A stretch of 64,000 bases of DNA from assembly GCA_964035795.1 (NCBI GenBank), contig OZ038327.1, forward strand, positions 3,695,651 through 3,759,650, in the 5' to 3' direction. The notes under the pieces were generated by a model. That model saw nothing but the letters and a program-made list of their open reading frames with translations. It did not search any database and was not told the origin of the DNA. The stretch comes from Pterobdella sp. o SKG-2022 (lineage: Eukaryota; Annelida; Clitellata; Hirudinida; Piscicolidae). Positions 42,812 to 64,000 of this stretch are shown here, piece after piece. The translations under genes and the position numbers were made by a program. Within the stretch, counting starts at the first letter, position 1. Each line of letters starts with the position of its first letter.

Positions 42812-45800
42812 ATGGATTTGAACGACATCTCAAACCCGCCATTATTTGAACATGGCACCTTCAGGTTCCGTAAGTTGAGACTAGCAGACGAATGCTTAAA
42901 AGCAGATGATTATTTTGAAGAAACGCCTCAATACTGCATGTCAAAGATTGAATGTAAGTTTGTTATAATTATATTTTTGAAGGTAAGTTAGATTTAATGT
43001 TTTGTTGAAGATAAGTTGAGATCATTAATGATAGTATATAAGTCATTTTGATAGTTTATTAATAAATGAAATTTGAAATTAGACTTTTTCAGTGTATATA
43101 TTCCTTAATATCAATATCGATAGTCTATAAATATATAAAGTTGAGGAAAACCTATAAATTAATACATCAAACTGAAATATTGAGATTGCACACACTAGCC
43201 ACCTATATTAAACTCACAACAGTTTTCAAATCAACCACTGATATTCATTTTAACTTGATTGCATGGATCACATCCTGAAATACATTTAGTAAAAACTATT
43301 ATCCTCATTCAATACTGTTTAATATGTCAACAGACATTTTTCTACATAAGCCTCAATTAATGTAGCTTTTTTTTGTATAATATACCTATAAAATATAATA
43401 ATGATAATAATAATAGTATCATAATGATAGTAATAATAATAATTTAAAGACTCACACCACACACTTCATCTCTTCAAATAAGTTTATCTATAAGGACTAT
43501 CCAGAAATGAGCAGTTTTAGACTTGACAAGAATTTTGAGAAAAGTATTAGAAACAAACTGGGCTGACAATTAGCACCTGTTCCACAGTGTGTTTTCGCTA
43601 CATAAAATTTGTAGCAAGTGCTTTGATCTATAGGGAAAAGCGCTTCTTAAATACCACATCGTCTCACATTACATACATTATAAAAACCATCTTGGGTATG
43701 CCCAGATTGTGAGTCACAACTAGTTTCCATGTACAACCACTGCAGTAAAAAATTCAGTGTGCAGAATGGAATGATAATAATAATAATAATATATATGTAT
43801 TATATCAATTTTTCTATTAGCCTTGCATCACTACAGCCTACGATGACAATGAGGAAGAAGTTAACTGTGACATCTCAGACTTCTGCATCATAGAGATCAA
43901 TGAAGGTGTCATGGCTGAAGTCCCTGTAGCTTCAGCTTTTCACAGACATCTAATTGGTTGGTTTGCTGGCCAATCATAGTTTAGTAATGGCATTTTTCTT
44001 ACTGCTATTAGTATTGCGCAACTGAAACCCCAGGTAGGGGTAATCAAATAATCAACTTACTTATTAGTATTATCATTATCATTGCTGTTACTACTGCTAC
44101 TAATATAGTATCATATAATAATAATAACTAACCACTACCAGGAAATAAAGGCTCAACAAAGCGGAAGTTAGAGGAGGAAACGAAAGTGAAGTTGAAAATA
44201 CCCCCTAAAGGGCAGGAGGGTATTGTGGGTATGTTTTTGTGTTTGTTTGTGTTTATATATACTTCTCCATCTATCTTTTACCTTTGTTCATTCACTTTCT
44301 ATTTAACCACCCATCTGTTTATCCACCCAACCATTCATCTATCTACCCAACCATCCATTCATCTACTCAACTGACTAGTCACCTATCCCCCATCCAACCA
44401 TCCTATACTCACTCCACCAACTATCCATCTATCAATCTTCCAATCCCACCTTCCATCTATCTATCTACCAATCTCACCATTCACAGTCGTCACTTCCTCT
44501 CACCGGAAAAACATCCAATCCGCCATAACGCGCATTCGATTACTGGTTGATACTCACCGGAAAAAGATGCCGATAAACTATTTCCTCTCGTTTCGAGCCA
44601 CTGACATCGGAGCATCTTTTGAACGATTTAAAGAAGACGTTCTTAAAAACTGCAAGGTTTTTTGTTTTCTTCATTGGAGAAATAATTATAAAGTAATAAT
44701 GTCAATAATAATAATAGTAATAATTATAATAATAATAATAATCATAAACCACTACAATACATTCAATCCAACCTAAAGCTCACAGAACTATAAAAAATTG
44801 TAACCTCAAATATCCACCAATCATTTGAACCCCATCAACCATAAATTCATACTCCTTTAGATCAGCCACAACTACTTCAAAAATCAAAAACTCAACATTA
44901 CAGGGAACATTGAAATCTTTGAAACACCAAAAATACTTATAACCTACCTATCTCTCTCCTCCTCCTCCTATCTCCCCTTCCCCATCTTCACTCCTTTTCC
45001 CCTCTTCACTCTCTCCAACATGCTTCACCTATTCTCCACTCCACTTTTCACTTACTCCACCCTTCTCCCCCATCACCATCTCCACCCATTTCTTTTTCCA
45101 CTTTTTTTCTCCTCTATCCATCTCCCCTCCTTCTTCACAGAGCAAAGGAATCGACACATCCCTTTTCCAAAACCCACGCAAGCTGCATTTGACTGTAGCT
45201 GTGGTAGTGTTGTGTAACGATAGGGAAGTTGAGAAGGCTGTCAGTTGTATGCAGTCTGCTACTAATATCTACACTGAGTATGTAGGAGGATGGGTGGTTG
45301 GGGTGTAATGTGACTCTGAGTTTTCAGGGGGTGGGAAGTTTGGGGTATGAGGGGGTGATTGGAGTGAGTTTTTAATGTGGTTGGTGCTTTATGGTGGAGG
45401 TTTGGGCGTGAGTGGTGGAAGTGAGTTTTTTAGGGTGTGGATTGTGTCTTGGGGGGAAGGAGGGGTTTGTTTTATATGGCATAGGGGGTGTGGATAGAGT
45501 CAGTTCTTACTGTGGGATTGTGTGTGGTTTGGATGAATGAGTTTTGAGGGTAGGATAGTTTTTAAATACAATTTAATTTTGAAAAACTATAATTATCCAT
45601 AAGCACAAACTAACATAAATCTTAACGAAATCTCAAAAGAATAGAGAAGTTGACTGGAAATGGATTGGAGGTAGAGGTCAAGGGGTTAGAGGTCATGAAT
45701 GATGACCTCTCGTGTGTGCATGTGCTCTATGCCAAAGTTCAAGATTCTCAAAATAAGTACTGCTATTTTTATATAATTACAATAGTAATAAGTATTTCAA

Positions 45801-46511
45801 TTATCATTGTTATTAATACAATTATTGTTGCTATTAATATTTTTGTATTCTTCAATATTTTTAGTTATTTTTTAATACTTTTTCTATAATGTTGACAATA
45901 ATAATAGTTATTATTACTTTATTATCATTATTTCATTAATAATAATAATATTATTATTATTCGTTTAGACTACAGATGATAGCGGACGCTTATGTGTCTG
46001 CCCTGGAAGACACAAACTTCTTGTCTAGACAGTATGACAGGGTCAAACTACACATCACACTCATGAACAGCCTCTTCCGGAAGGAAGGGAGTGGTGATGA
46101 TGATGATTACAACAACAATAATAATGATAATAATAGACAACCCTTCGATGCTTCGGAAATTTTCAAGGTTTGATTTTTGAATAATGGGGCTGATAATTAT
46201 TTTCTACTACTACTACTACTACTAAAACTACTACTACTACTAAAACTACTACTACTACTACTACTACTACTAAAACTACTACTACTACTATTACTACCAC
46301 TACTACTAATAATAATAGGAATAATACTTCTAATAAAAATAAAATAAATAGTAATGTTAAAATAAATAATAGTAATAAAAATAATAAACCCCAACAGAGG
46401 TACAGCGACTACAACTTCGGCAAGATCATCATCAGGAGTATTGACCTCTGCAGGAAGGGGTCAAGTGGCAAGAATGGCTACTATGTACTGGAAGGCAGTG
46501 TGCAAATATGA
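42812..46511 (+). CDS. ASCC1: ASCC1: KH domain plus 2H phosphoesterase, complete, 8 exons
   Basis: Subunit of the activating signal cointegrator complex, active in transcription control and alkylation-damage repair. Exons: 42812-42953, 43837-43956, 44142-44228, 44487-44656, 45141-45277, 45640-45756, 45969-46167, 46398-46511. Phases all agree and give 361 residues plus TGA (human ASCC1 about 357-400). KH region: EVPVASAFHRHLIGNKGSTK, RKLEEETKVKLKIPPKGQEG. AKAP7-like 2H domain: both HxT motifs are intact, HLT at 189-191 (QNPRKLHLT) and HIT at 286-288 (YDRVKLHIT). GLEVMNDDLSCVHVLYAKVQ and NSLFRKEG match the family closely. Exon 2 uses the CACTACAG acceptor at 43836 rather than the one at 43820, which would hit a stop. 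A short Asp/Asn repeat (DDDDYNNNNNDNN) is inserted in exon 7. Confidence 0.93.
43559..43682 (+). mobile_element. SINE body fragment in ASCC1 intron 1
   Basis: Starts within the end of the tRNA-like head (CTGGGCTGACAATTAGCACC), then TGTTCCACAGTGTGTTTTCG, TTTGTAGCAAGTGCTTTGAT, AAAAGCGCTTCTTAAATACC and a CATTACATACATT tail. Complements the 3'-truncated copy at 42304. Confidence 0.8.
46203..46305. repeat. (CTA)n repeat in ASCC1 intron 7
   Basis: CTA trinucleotides interrupted at regular places by CTAAAA. Confidence 0.85.
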
Positions 46512-46672
46512 ATAATAATTTTTATTGTTTTTTTTTATATTATTTTTATTTTCTTATGCTTTTTTTGTTTATTATTGTTGTTATTTTTATTTTTAGTGAT
46601 TTTTATTGTTTTTGTTTTTTATTAAATCATCATTGAAGATCTAAGGTTTTGATTGTAAAATATTGAATTTCA

Positions 46673-46678
46673 AATAAA
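46673..46678 (+). terminator. Candidate polyadenylation signal of ASCC1
   Basis: AATAAA about 160 bases after the stop codon, in the context TTTCAAATAAAGC. In sequence this AT-rich such a hexamer may occur by chance. Confidence 0.35.
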
Positions 46679-46797
46679 GCTTTGAATTATTTTTTTATGC
46701 ATAAATAATTAAAAACTTGGACTGGAAGAATCAAAAAACTACTAAATATATTTCTTTATCCATTAAAGCATTACTAAACACTACGTCTTTTCACGTC

Positions 46798-46910
46798 TGC
46801 ACTGTCAACCAAAAGCTCAATAAAAAAATAATTTAAAATAACTCAACAAAGTCATATTAGATTATACTGCTGTAGGCGTCCCAGTAGCTGGGGTATACAA
46901 CAGTCGGCTA
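46798..46910 (+). repeat. Decayed copy of the cyclin-intron foldback element
   Basis: Left arm reduced to GCACTGTCAACC; then AT-rich spacer, ATTAGATTATACTGCTGTAG and GCGTCCCAGTAGCTGGGGTA. It aligns with 40378-40490 in order. Confidence 0.65.
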
Positions 46911-47643
46911 ATACACTTTCTTCACTCAGCTCTATTGTGTGGGTCCGCATTTTCCAAGCCATAAGATTCCAAATCCTTTTCCAACGCTACTCAACCAGTT
47001 TTTTGCTAGTCTGCACGCCAATGCAATTCACTTATTTTAATTTACTTGGTATTGGAAAAAAGATATTTAAATAACAGTTTGAAAAAATAATAATAAGCTA
47101 ACAAAATCATAAACAAATAAAAATAAAGTATAAAAAGCTAAATAGTAAAAAAAATAATAAATAAAATTATGAAAAAATGAATAAAACCAATAAAAATGAA
47201 TAAAGCCAATTTAAGAAAAATAATAAATAAAATCATCATAAGATAAATAATAGAAATAATAATAAATGACATCATGAAGGTATTAACATTGATTAAGTAA
47301 CAGGTGTATATGCAACGTTTTAAGAGCAACAACAGTTTTGATAAGGAATAACAAGAATAATAATAAAGTTATAACAACTCGATAAAAAAAAATAATTAAG
47401 TAAAAAATAATAAAAAGAAGACAACTAAGAGTATAAAGTGGGTGAAAGGAGTTCGTGTTAGTTTGGTGGTTGCCCTGGAGTGTTGACCTCTAAAAAACAT
47501 TTGAATAACAACAAAGATTAATAATAAAAGCTGGAAAAATAAAAAAAAGCATAATATTTGAATAAAAACTCAAAAAATAATAAGTCCCACATTTTCAACG
47601 ATAAAAAGTAGTGTTTTTTAGCTTAAATCAAATCAACAAAGAT

Positions 47644-51613
<3,970 letters not shown>

Positions 51614-52008
51614 GACTGATGGAGGGAGGGATGGTGAGGGTGGTTGGTGTTGTTATTAGGTTTGGGGAGAACTTTGGTGTGATGGTGTTTTGTGGTTTGG
51701 TAGAAATATTTAGAGAATTTGTGGTTTTTAACTTTGATAAATTGGTGGAGGGTAGGGTGGATGAGGATGGGTATGATTTTTTAGGTTTGTGGTAGGAATG
51801 GGTGAAAATGGAGTGGCGTTCAAAAAAAGCATGCAGGAAATGGTATTTTTTGCAAATTTAATGGAAAAATGATTGATTAGGACTCGACTTTTTCTTGATT
51901 GTGCTATGATTGATCTGTTAGTAAATGGACGATTAGATCAAGTACACAAAAAACTTGATAGAGGACTTAAAATATCGATTGATTTGGAGTTTATCTTGAA
52001 GGGTTGAG

Positions 52009-52150
52009 GCGAGTTGGTGTGGAGGGTTGGTGTGGAGGGTTGGTGTGGAGGGTTGGTGTAGAGGGTTGGTGTAGAGGGTTGGTGTGGAGGGTTGGTGTGG
52101 AGGGTTGGTGTGGAGGGTTGGTGTAGAGGGTTGGTGTGGTGGGTTAGTGT
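52009..52150. repeat. 13-bp tandem repeat (GGTTGGTGTGGAG), about 10 copies
   Basis: Clean 13-base period with only GTGTAGAG/GTGTGGTG variants. The G-rich unit resembles the G-rich starts of introns in this window, although it lies outside a recognised gene. Confidence 0.9.
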
Positions 52151-52608
52151 GGTGAGGTGTGAATGAAAGATTGGTATCGTGAGGTGTGGGTGAAAGGTAG
52201 AGTGTGAGGTGATGTGATAAACAACTAATGAAACATAGATAGAGTGTATGATAGAGACATTTCTCGACAAATTTTGTACAGAATCTTTCGTTATCAATAA
52301 AACTTACTGGATCTTAAGTTTTCTGTTTCAGAAACCAAAAAAATTTTTAGAAATTTCAATATAATATACTAATATATATAATAAATTAATTAATGACCAT
52401 TATCAAAATTAGAATTATCAATCTATATTAATAACTGTGAGCTTTTCACAACTGAACTCTTAGAAATTGCCGTCATAACTGATAACTTTGATTATCATTC
52501 AAATCATCCAATGTCTCTCAGAATCTGATATTGCTTTATGAATAATCGACTAATTTTTCAGTGCTTTTGGTATTTACATTTTCAAAATTCAATATTTTTT
52601 AACAAAAA

Positions 52609-52696
52609 ACATTAAATAAGAAGAATTTTTAATACATTTATTGAGAATCCGGAAGCTGTAATTTTCGATAAGTTTAGCCTTATCATGAAACGTTAG
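52609..52696 (+). mobile_element. Solo half of the foldback MITE
   Basis: ACATTAAATAAGAAGAATTT, AATACATTTATTGAGAATCC, TAAGTTTAGCCTTATCATGA and AACGTTAG match the left arm of 28499-28585. The right arm is absent. Confidence 0.75.
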
Positions 52697-55459
52697 CCTC
52701 TGTCTCTGAAAAGCTTCCAAGATGTATTATTTATTTGAGGTATTTTTATTATTATTATTATTATTTTTAAGTATTATTATTAGCATTTTTTTTATTTATT
52801 ATTATTTTTTGATAACGAAAAACTTCGTGTTTTAAATAAAAACTATTAGTGTCTATAATTTTTTTGTTTTTATATGATGTGTTTTTTTTACATTTTTCAT
52901 TAACCTAATTATATATATTTATTAATGAAATATTTTACACGTTTCTTTATTTCTTTAAGTAATTAAAATTTTTCATGAATTTTTGTTAAATATTTTCCAT
53001 TCTTTTAATTTAATATATTTCATTTATTATATATATTTATTATATATTATATTATATCTGGAGATTATCTCTTCATAGACTGATATTTTAGTTCATTTGG
53101 TATCCCCAGGTGTTTAGAAAATAGGTTAAAACTTCACAAAATAAAGTTGTGTTTAAGTGGTTACTTGAATCAAGAATATCTCATTTGAAAGAAAATCTCT
53201 CAAAATCAGTTTCATTAGGCAGAAACAGAGCGAGATGAACAAGGGAGAACACAAGTGCCTTTCCTAATGGTTGTATTGGGTCTCCTGTGATGGTTTGGAA
53301 ATCAAAGCCCGTCGTAGTGTATCGTCAGATTAGGATCATCTGGGAAAAAAAATTTCATAATTATTTCTGTAGGAAAAAAAACAGTAATATGAACAACGAC
53401 AAAGACATCTCCCCTCACAACCTCAAAAGCTTAGAGATTTATAGCGCAAAACAGCCTAAAAGCATATGTTGAGACAAAAAAAAAACTGAAATATATCATT
53501 TTCTAATATAAGAAACACTAAGTAGAGACTAAAATCTGAAAACAGTAAAAAGCAATAAGTTGGAGAGGCTCAAAGTGGAAATGAGGAATAGGGATTTAAT
53601 ATATTCATAATTCTTGTAATAAATTAATAAATAAAAATAATAATAATTATAAAATTAAAAATAATAATAAAAAACGTGATACTGAAAGTTAATATAACTA
53701 TTTTTTTATTCAGATAAATATTATTATTTGAAATATATGTATGTAAGTTTTATTTTGACGGTGCAATGTTTCAGTAGATGTGGGTTCAGACTGCACTTTT
53801 ACCATATAAATATTAACCTCGCAAAGCTTTTGAATGAATTGAAGAAAAAATGCCTATATTGATTGAATTATTGTGGTTTAAAAAATAGAGAAAAATTGAT
53901 TTATTATGAATTTCAGCGGAATATTCGAAAAAATTATTAGTGAATAGATTTTTTTTTACAAAAAACGAAGAAATGTGATTGAAATTATCATAAAAAAGAA
54001 TGAAACATGCAGTAAAAATGGAGGTAAAAAATGAGGTAAAAGTAAAAAAATACAAGTTATTGAACACAATAATAAAAAAAAACTATAAAAAAAATCGATA
54101 CTATCAATAAAAAAATAATAATTACTAATAATCAATTAAGGGTAGGAATAATAATTAAAGCAAAAAAAAATAATGAAAAAATTAACAATAATAAGAATAA
54201 AATAAAAATAATAATAATAATAATAAAAGAATAAAAACAAACGACAAAATAGCTGCCTTGCTGTAGACGACTATTGAGCGAAAAAAAGAGAGATGGTGAA
54301 AAAAAGAGAGAAAAGAAAATAAGAAAAATAATAAAAAACATAAAAATAACGAAAATAATTGAAATAAAAACGATAAAAAAGCCAATATATTATTTAGGTC
54401 AATATTATCAATGAGAATAATAATCAATATTTTTAATTATATACAAAAAATGGAAAAGTTACAAAAAGGCGAGAGATAGTAGTATAATAAAAGTTAGCGA
54501 CAAAAAATAATTAAATTGTGTTGAAAAATGTAACAAAAGATCAATAAAACAGAAAAAATAAAATAAATAACAATAAAAACAAATAGAATGAGAAATAAGG
54601 ACACACCATGAACATGGAGGCATGGAAAATTGAAAATTCACAATGAAAAAAGATAAAAAAGACAAAAAAAAACAATAATAACAAAAATAGTAGCACTAAA
54701 AACAAAAAAAATAAACAATATAAAAAACAACAATAATAATAAGAACAATAATAAAAAAAGAGATGATGATGAAGAGAGAGTAAAATTGAAACAATAAGAA
54801 GAGCTACAATGGGAAAAACATTGCAAAAAAGCACAATTACTGGAATATTTGAATCAAAATATAAATATTTCATCTATTTAATTGATATATAAAAAAAAGA
54901 TTTTGCTAATTGAAAGTTTTATTCTTTGAGAATAATCTGGAAAGTGTCTGATTGTGTTTTGTTGAATTGATTAGAGAACTAATAATAAACAAAAATAGCA
55001 AAAAAAAAACAATAATAATCACAACAACAAAAAAAATAAATATAAAATTACAAAAAAAATAATAAAAAAAATAATAATGATATTTAATAGGTATTATTTA
55101 TTATAGTTAAATCTTTTATCTATAGGAATACTCAACATCCCGAATAACTTGAAGATCCCTTGACCCATTGGTTATCCGGTTGGCATCACATTGTATTGGA
55201 GATTAACACCCTGATAATAACAATAACATTTTGGATAGAACAAATAATAACAATAATTGAGAGATTAATAGTAATAATAATAGGGAAAATAATAACGGTT
55301 TTCAGTATTCATTAAAATAATGCAAATGATACAATAACAAATGAGATACTATTATTGATGAGAACTGGTGGTATAATTATTATTATTAAAACAAAGATAT
55401 TGATAAAATGCAAAAACTTAAAAGATGTACAACTAGTTGAATTGTATCAAAACTATAAA

Positions 55460-60047
<4,588 letters not shown>

Positions 60048-60289
60048 AGTCAGCTGTGAATTAAAGAAAAAAAGTAGTATTTATTTAAATAACTTTGACG
60101 TATGAGATTGTGGAAGAAAAGCACGTTCATTCGAGAAAGAAAACTTCAACTCTATCATTTTTTCATAAAAATAAATTATTTATTCAAAGTTTCACATAAT
60201 TTAAGCTAAAAAATGTTTAACATTTTTTTGTGGGGAAAAAATCATAAATTATGCAAATAAAAAAGATTTCTAATTCAAATCAACGAGAC
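60048..60289. other. Sequence between the last heat-shock exon and the gap
   Basis: AT-rich, no gene seen; either 3' UTR or intron. Confidence 0.4.
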
Positions 60290-60489
60290 NNNNNNNNNNN
60301 NNNNNNNNNNNNNNNNNNNNNNNNNNNNNNNNNNNNNNNNNNNNNNNNNNNNNNNNNNNNNNNNNNNNNNNNNNNNNNNNNNNNNNNNNNNNNNNNNNNN
60401 NNNNNNNNNNNNNNNNNNNNNNNNNNNNNNNNNNNNNNNNNNNNNNNNNNNNNNNNNNNNNNNNNNNNNNNNNNNNNNNNNNNNNNNNN
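60290..60489. other. Assembly gap, 200 N
   Basis: 200 N, same placeholder size as the first gap. Confidence 0.99.
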
Positions 60490-63400
60490 GAAAATAGGTT
60501 AAAACTTCACAAAATAAAGTTGTGTTTAAGTGGTTACTTGAATCAAGAATATCTCATTTGAAAGAAAATCTCTCAAAATCAGTTTCATTAGGCAGAAACA
60601 GAGCGAGATGAACAAGGGAGAACACAAGTGCCTTTCCTAATGGTTGTATTGGGTCTCCTGTGATGGTTTGGAAATCAAAGCCCGTCGTAGTGTATCGTCA
60701 GATTAGGATCATCTGGGAAAAAAAATTTCATAATTATTTCTGTAGGAAAAAAAACAGTAATATGAACAACGACAAAGACATCTCCCCTCACAACCTCAAA
60801 AGCTTAGAGATTTATAGCGCAAAACAGCCTAAAAGCATATGTTGAGACAAAAAAAAAACTGAAATATATCATTTTCTAATATAAGAAACACTAAGTAGAG
60901 ACTAAAATCTGAAAACAGTAAAAAGCAATAAGTTGGAGAGGCTCAAAGTGGAAATGAGGAATAGGGATTTAATATATTCATAATTCTTGTAATAAATTAA
61001 TAAATAAAAATAATAATAATTATAAAATTAAAAATAATAATAAAAAACGTGATACTGAAAGTTAATATAACTATTTTTTTATTCAGATAAATATTATTAT
61101 TTGAAATATATGTATGTAAGTTTTATTTTGACGGTGCAATGTTTCAGTAGATGTGGGTTCAGACTGCACTTTTACCATATAAATATTAACCTCGCAAAGC
61201 TTTTGAATGAATTGAAGAAAAAATGCCTATATTGATTGAATTATTGTGGTTTAAAAAATAGAGAAAAATTGATTTATTATGAATTTCAGCGGAATATTCG
61301 AAAAAATTATTAGTGAATAGATTTTTTTTTACAAAAAACGAAGAAATGTGATTGAAATTATCATAAAAAAGAATGAAACATGCAGTAAAAATGGAGGTAA
61401 AAAATGAGGTAAAAGTAAAAAAATACAAGTTATTGAACACAATAATAAAAAAAAACTATAAAAAAAATCGATACTATCAATAAAAAAATAATAATTACTA
61501 ATAATCAATTAAGGGTAGGAATAATAATTAAAGCAAAAAAAAATAATGAAAAAATTAACAATAATAAGAATAAAATAAAAATAATAATAATAATAATAAA
61601 AGAATAAAAACAAACGACAAAATAGCTGCCTTGCTGTAGACGACTATTGAGCGAAAAAAAGAGAGATGGTGAAAAAAAGAGAGAAAAGAAAATAAGAAAA
61701 ATAATAAAAAACATAAAAATAACGAAAATAATTGAAATAAAAACGATAAAAAAGCCAATATATTATTTAGGTCAATATTATCAATGAGAATAATAATCAA
61801 TATTTTTAATTATATACAAAAAATGGAAAAGTTACAAAAAGGCGAGAGATAGTAGTATAATAAAAGTTAGCGACAAAAAATAATTAAATTGTGTTGAAAA
61901 ATGTAACAAAAGATCAATAAAACAGAAAAAATAAAATAAATAACAATAAAAACAAATAGAATGAGAAATAAGGACACACCATGAACATGGAGGCATGGAA
62001 AATTGAAAATTCACAATGAAAAAAGATAAAAAAGACAAAAAAAAACAATAATAACAAAAATAGTAGCACTAAAAACAAAAAAAATAAACAATATAAAAAA
62101 CAACAATAATAATAAGAACAATAATAAAAAAAGAGATGATGATGAAGAGAGAGTAAAATTGAAACAATAAGAAGAGCTACAATGGGAAAAACATTGCAAA
62201 AAAGCACAATTACTGGAATATTTGAATCAAAATATAAATATTTCATCTATTTAATTGATATATAAAAAAAAGATTTTGCTAATTGAAAGTTTTATTCTTT
62301 GAGAATAATCTGGAAAGTGTCTGATTGTGTTTTGTTGAATTGATTAGAGAACTAATAATAAACAAAAATAGCAAAAAAAAAACAATAATAATCACAACAA
62401 CAAAAAAAATAAATATAAAATTACAAAAAAAATAATAAAAAAAATAATAATGATATTTAATAGGTATTATTTATTATAGTTAAATCTTTTATCTATAGGA
62501 ATACTCAACATCCCGAATAACTTGAAGATCCCTTGACCCATTGGTTATCCGGTTGGCATCACATTGTATTGGAGATTAACACCCTGATAATAACAATAAC
62601 ATTTTGGATAGAACAAATAATAACAATAATTGAGAGATTAATAGTAATAATAATAGGGAAAATAATAACGGTTTTCAGTATTCATTAAAATAATGCAAAT
62701 GATACAATAACAAATGAGATACTATTATTGATGAGAACTGGTGGTATAATTATTATTATTAAAACAAAGATATTGATAAAATGCAAAAACTTAAAAGATG
62801 TACAACTAGTTGAATTGTATCAAAACTATAAAATGGAGACAGAACCAGCCCTAAAAGCAGACGAGAAAGCCCCCAATACCGCAGAAAAAACAACCGACAA
62901 AGCCAACAACAATAAAGCGTCTAATAACACAAGTAAGCCGTCAGAGATGAAAACATCAAAAAGCATCCGAAGTATGACCCGTAGCGCTAGCAACAGCCCT
63001 GCGCACAAAGTCCCTATACAGTGCGATACACTAACCTTCGATAACAGACATGTCCAACGCATCAAAGAGATGGAGAAGTACGTGGTGGAAGAGGCAAAAA
63101 AACGCAAAAAAGACTGGGAGAAGGATGTGGAACAGATGCGGGAAGAGTTTCTGCATCTTGTGCCTACAATCGCGGAAGAAGAACCGTCTCTAACGGTCCT
63201 CCACGCAATAGAAAAAACGGAGGATCTGCCGTCTGATAAAAGCAAGCATCTGATAACCAGGCGGAAGGGCAGTCTGGATGTGTTGGATAATAAAAAGATG
63301 AAGACGTTGTTCATGGAGTACCCTGGATCTGGGATGAGGTACAAGATGAGGTTTGATATTGCTGGCTTTGAACCTTCGTCTGTTAAGGTGGGTGGGTGGG

Positions 63401-64000
63401 ATGGTCAAATGGGAGGTAGGTGGTTAGTTAGATAGATAGGTAGGTGAGTGGGTTGGTGGGGTCGGTTGGTGAGGTGGGTGGTTAGCTAGGTAGGTAACTG
63501 GGTAGATGAGATAAGTAAGTGAGATGGGTGAGCTGGTGGGTAGTTGAAGTGAGTGGGTTGGTGAGTGGTTAAGTAGGTAGGTAGAGAAAATTTGTTGATG
63601 GTTGGGTTGATGGGTAAATAGGAAATTTAGATATCAAATCGGGTTGTTTGTTGGGTGTGCAGTTAAAATAGTCAAAGCTTAATAAAAGTGGTTGGTTGAA
63701 AGAGTGATGAGGGAGGAATTGAGAAGGTGAAAAGGATGGTTGAGATAGGTTAACGGATGATGAAGAAGAGAAACGGTGGTAAAGTGGATGCTTTAAGGCC
63801 AGTAAAAGCTAGAACAATCGTTTTGTTTAAGAAATTAAAAAACTGAAAAGTTTTGACTTTTTATTTATTGATTAGTTTTTGGCAAACATTTCTGAAGTTT
63901 TAATTAAGAAAGAGAAAAAAAACATTTAAATTTCCACAAAATATTTTATATATTATATTTTTTTGTTTTATGTGTTTATTTTGAGGCACGAGAAATTATA
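60490..64000. repeat. Second copy of the 3.5-kb segment (runs off the window)
   Basis: Copy of 53117-56627, starting at the first base after the gap and including heat-shock exon 1 and the start of its intron. Confidence 0.95.
62833..63387 (+). CDS. Small heat-shock protein exon 1, second-contig copy
   Basis: Same 185-codon exon as 55460-56014 (METEPALKADEKAPN to FEPSSVK), followed by the same donor. Later exons would lie beyond the window. It probably represents the same locus, not a second gene. Confidence 0.8.

Larger units (their letters stand above)
46512..47643. other. Spacer between ASCC1 and the TMED gene
   Basis: AT-rich. Contains the ASCC1 3' UTR and a second, decayed copy of the foldback element of 40378 (about 46798-46910). 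No gene seen. Confidence 0.5.
51614..55459. other. Spacer between the TMED gene and the small heat-shock gene
   Basis: A G/T-rich block with a 13-bp tandem repeat, a solo half of the foldback MITE, then AT-rich sequence with A-rich runs (53600-55100). A 61-codon frame at 53287-53472 (MVWKSKPVVVYRQIRIIWEK) has no recognisable relative and no splice context. From 53117 on the sequence is repeated after the second gap. Confidence 0.5.

Noticed and set aside
52009..52297. Thr/Pro/His-rich protein on the minus strand
   Set aside because: Translation of a 13-bp tandem repeat.
53287..53472. 61-residue protein repeated at 60660-60845
   Set aside because: Repeated only because the whole segment is duplicated; no homology, no splice or start context.

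Overview
This is an AT-rich metazoan nuclear scaffold with many introns. Genes are split into short exons with GT-AG junctions. Introns and spacers are full of microsatellites and low-complexity A/T runs, and small interspersed repeats recur. There are no bacterial-type operons, ribosome binding sites or CRISPR arrays. The species cannot be named from the sequence. The small heat-shock gene has two alpha-crystallin-like segments and a charged N-terminal helix, a layout best known from flatworms, so a flatworm or other spiralian is a reasonable but unproven guess.

The layout is as follows. Positions 157-580 (+) hold the last exon of an unrecognised Asn/Gly-rich protein. Positions 581-5390 are repeat-rich spacer with a tRNA-derived SINE. 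Positions 5391-16638 (-) hold a complete cyclin-G-associated kinase (GAK/auxilin) gene; I could join 23 exons into one 1342-residue frame carrying kinase, PTEN-like, C2-like, Q-rich clathrin/adaptor-binding and J domains. Positions 17113-24437 (-) hold a SKICH-domain coiled-coil protein that ends in one 3.5-kb exon. Positions 25973-28840 (+) are the first six exons of cyclin B. From 28950 to 36770 the sequence changes to Penelope-like and LINE remnants plus the first four exons of a NUP43-like WD40 gene, and then reaches a 200-N gap. After the gap, 36971-38987 repeats 26933-28949 exactly in length and then carries on into the rest of cyclin B (to 41092). It is followed on the same strand by ASCC1 (42812-46511), a TMED/p24 cargo receptor (47644-51613) and the small heat-shock gene (55460 to about 60047). 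A second 200-N gap (60290-60489) is again followed by a repeat of earlier sequence (60490-64000 = 53117-56627).

The genes are ordinary housekeeping genes (clathrin uncoating, probable selective-autophagy adaptor, mitotic cyclin, nuclear pore, RNA repair/transcription cofactor, ER-Golgi transport, chaperone). They do not form an obvious pathway. The points of greatest interest are: (1) a GAK whose PTEN-like domain has a complete HCxxGxxRS phosphatase signature, unlike vertebrate GAK/auxilin; (2) introns whose 5' ends are G-rich and 3' ends C-rich on the sense strand, so that the two ends could pair; (3) several small repeat families (tRNA-Ile SINE, foldback MITE, two further short families), some seen as full and half copies; and (4) strong signs that both duplications next to gaps are unmerged contig overlaps, so cyclin B must be assembled across the gap.
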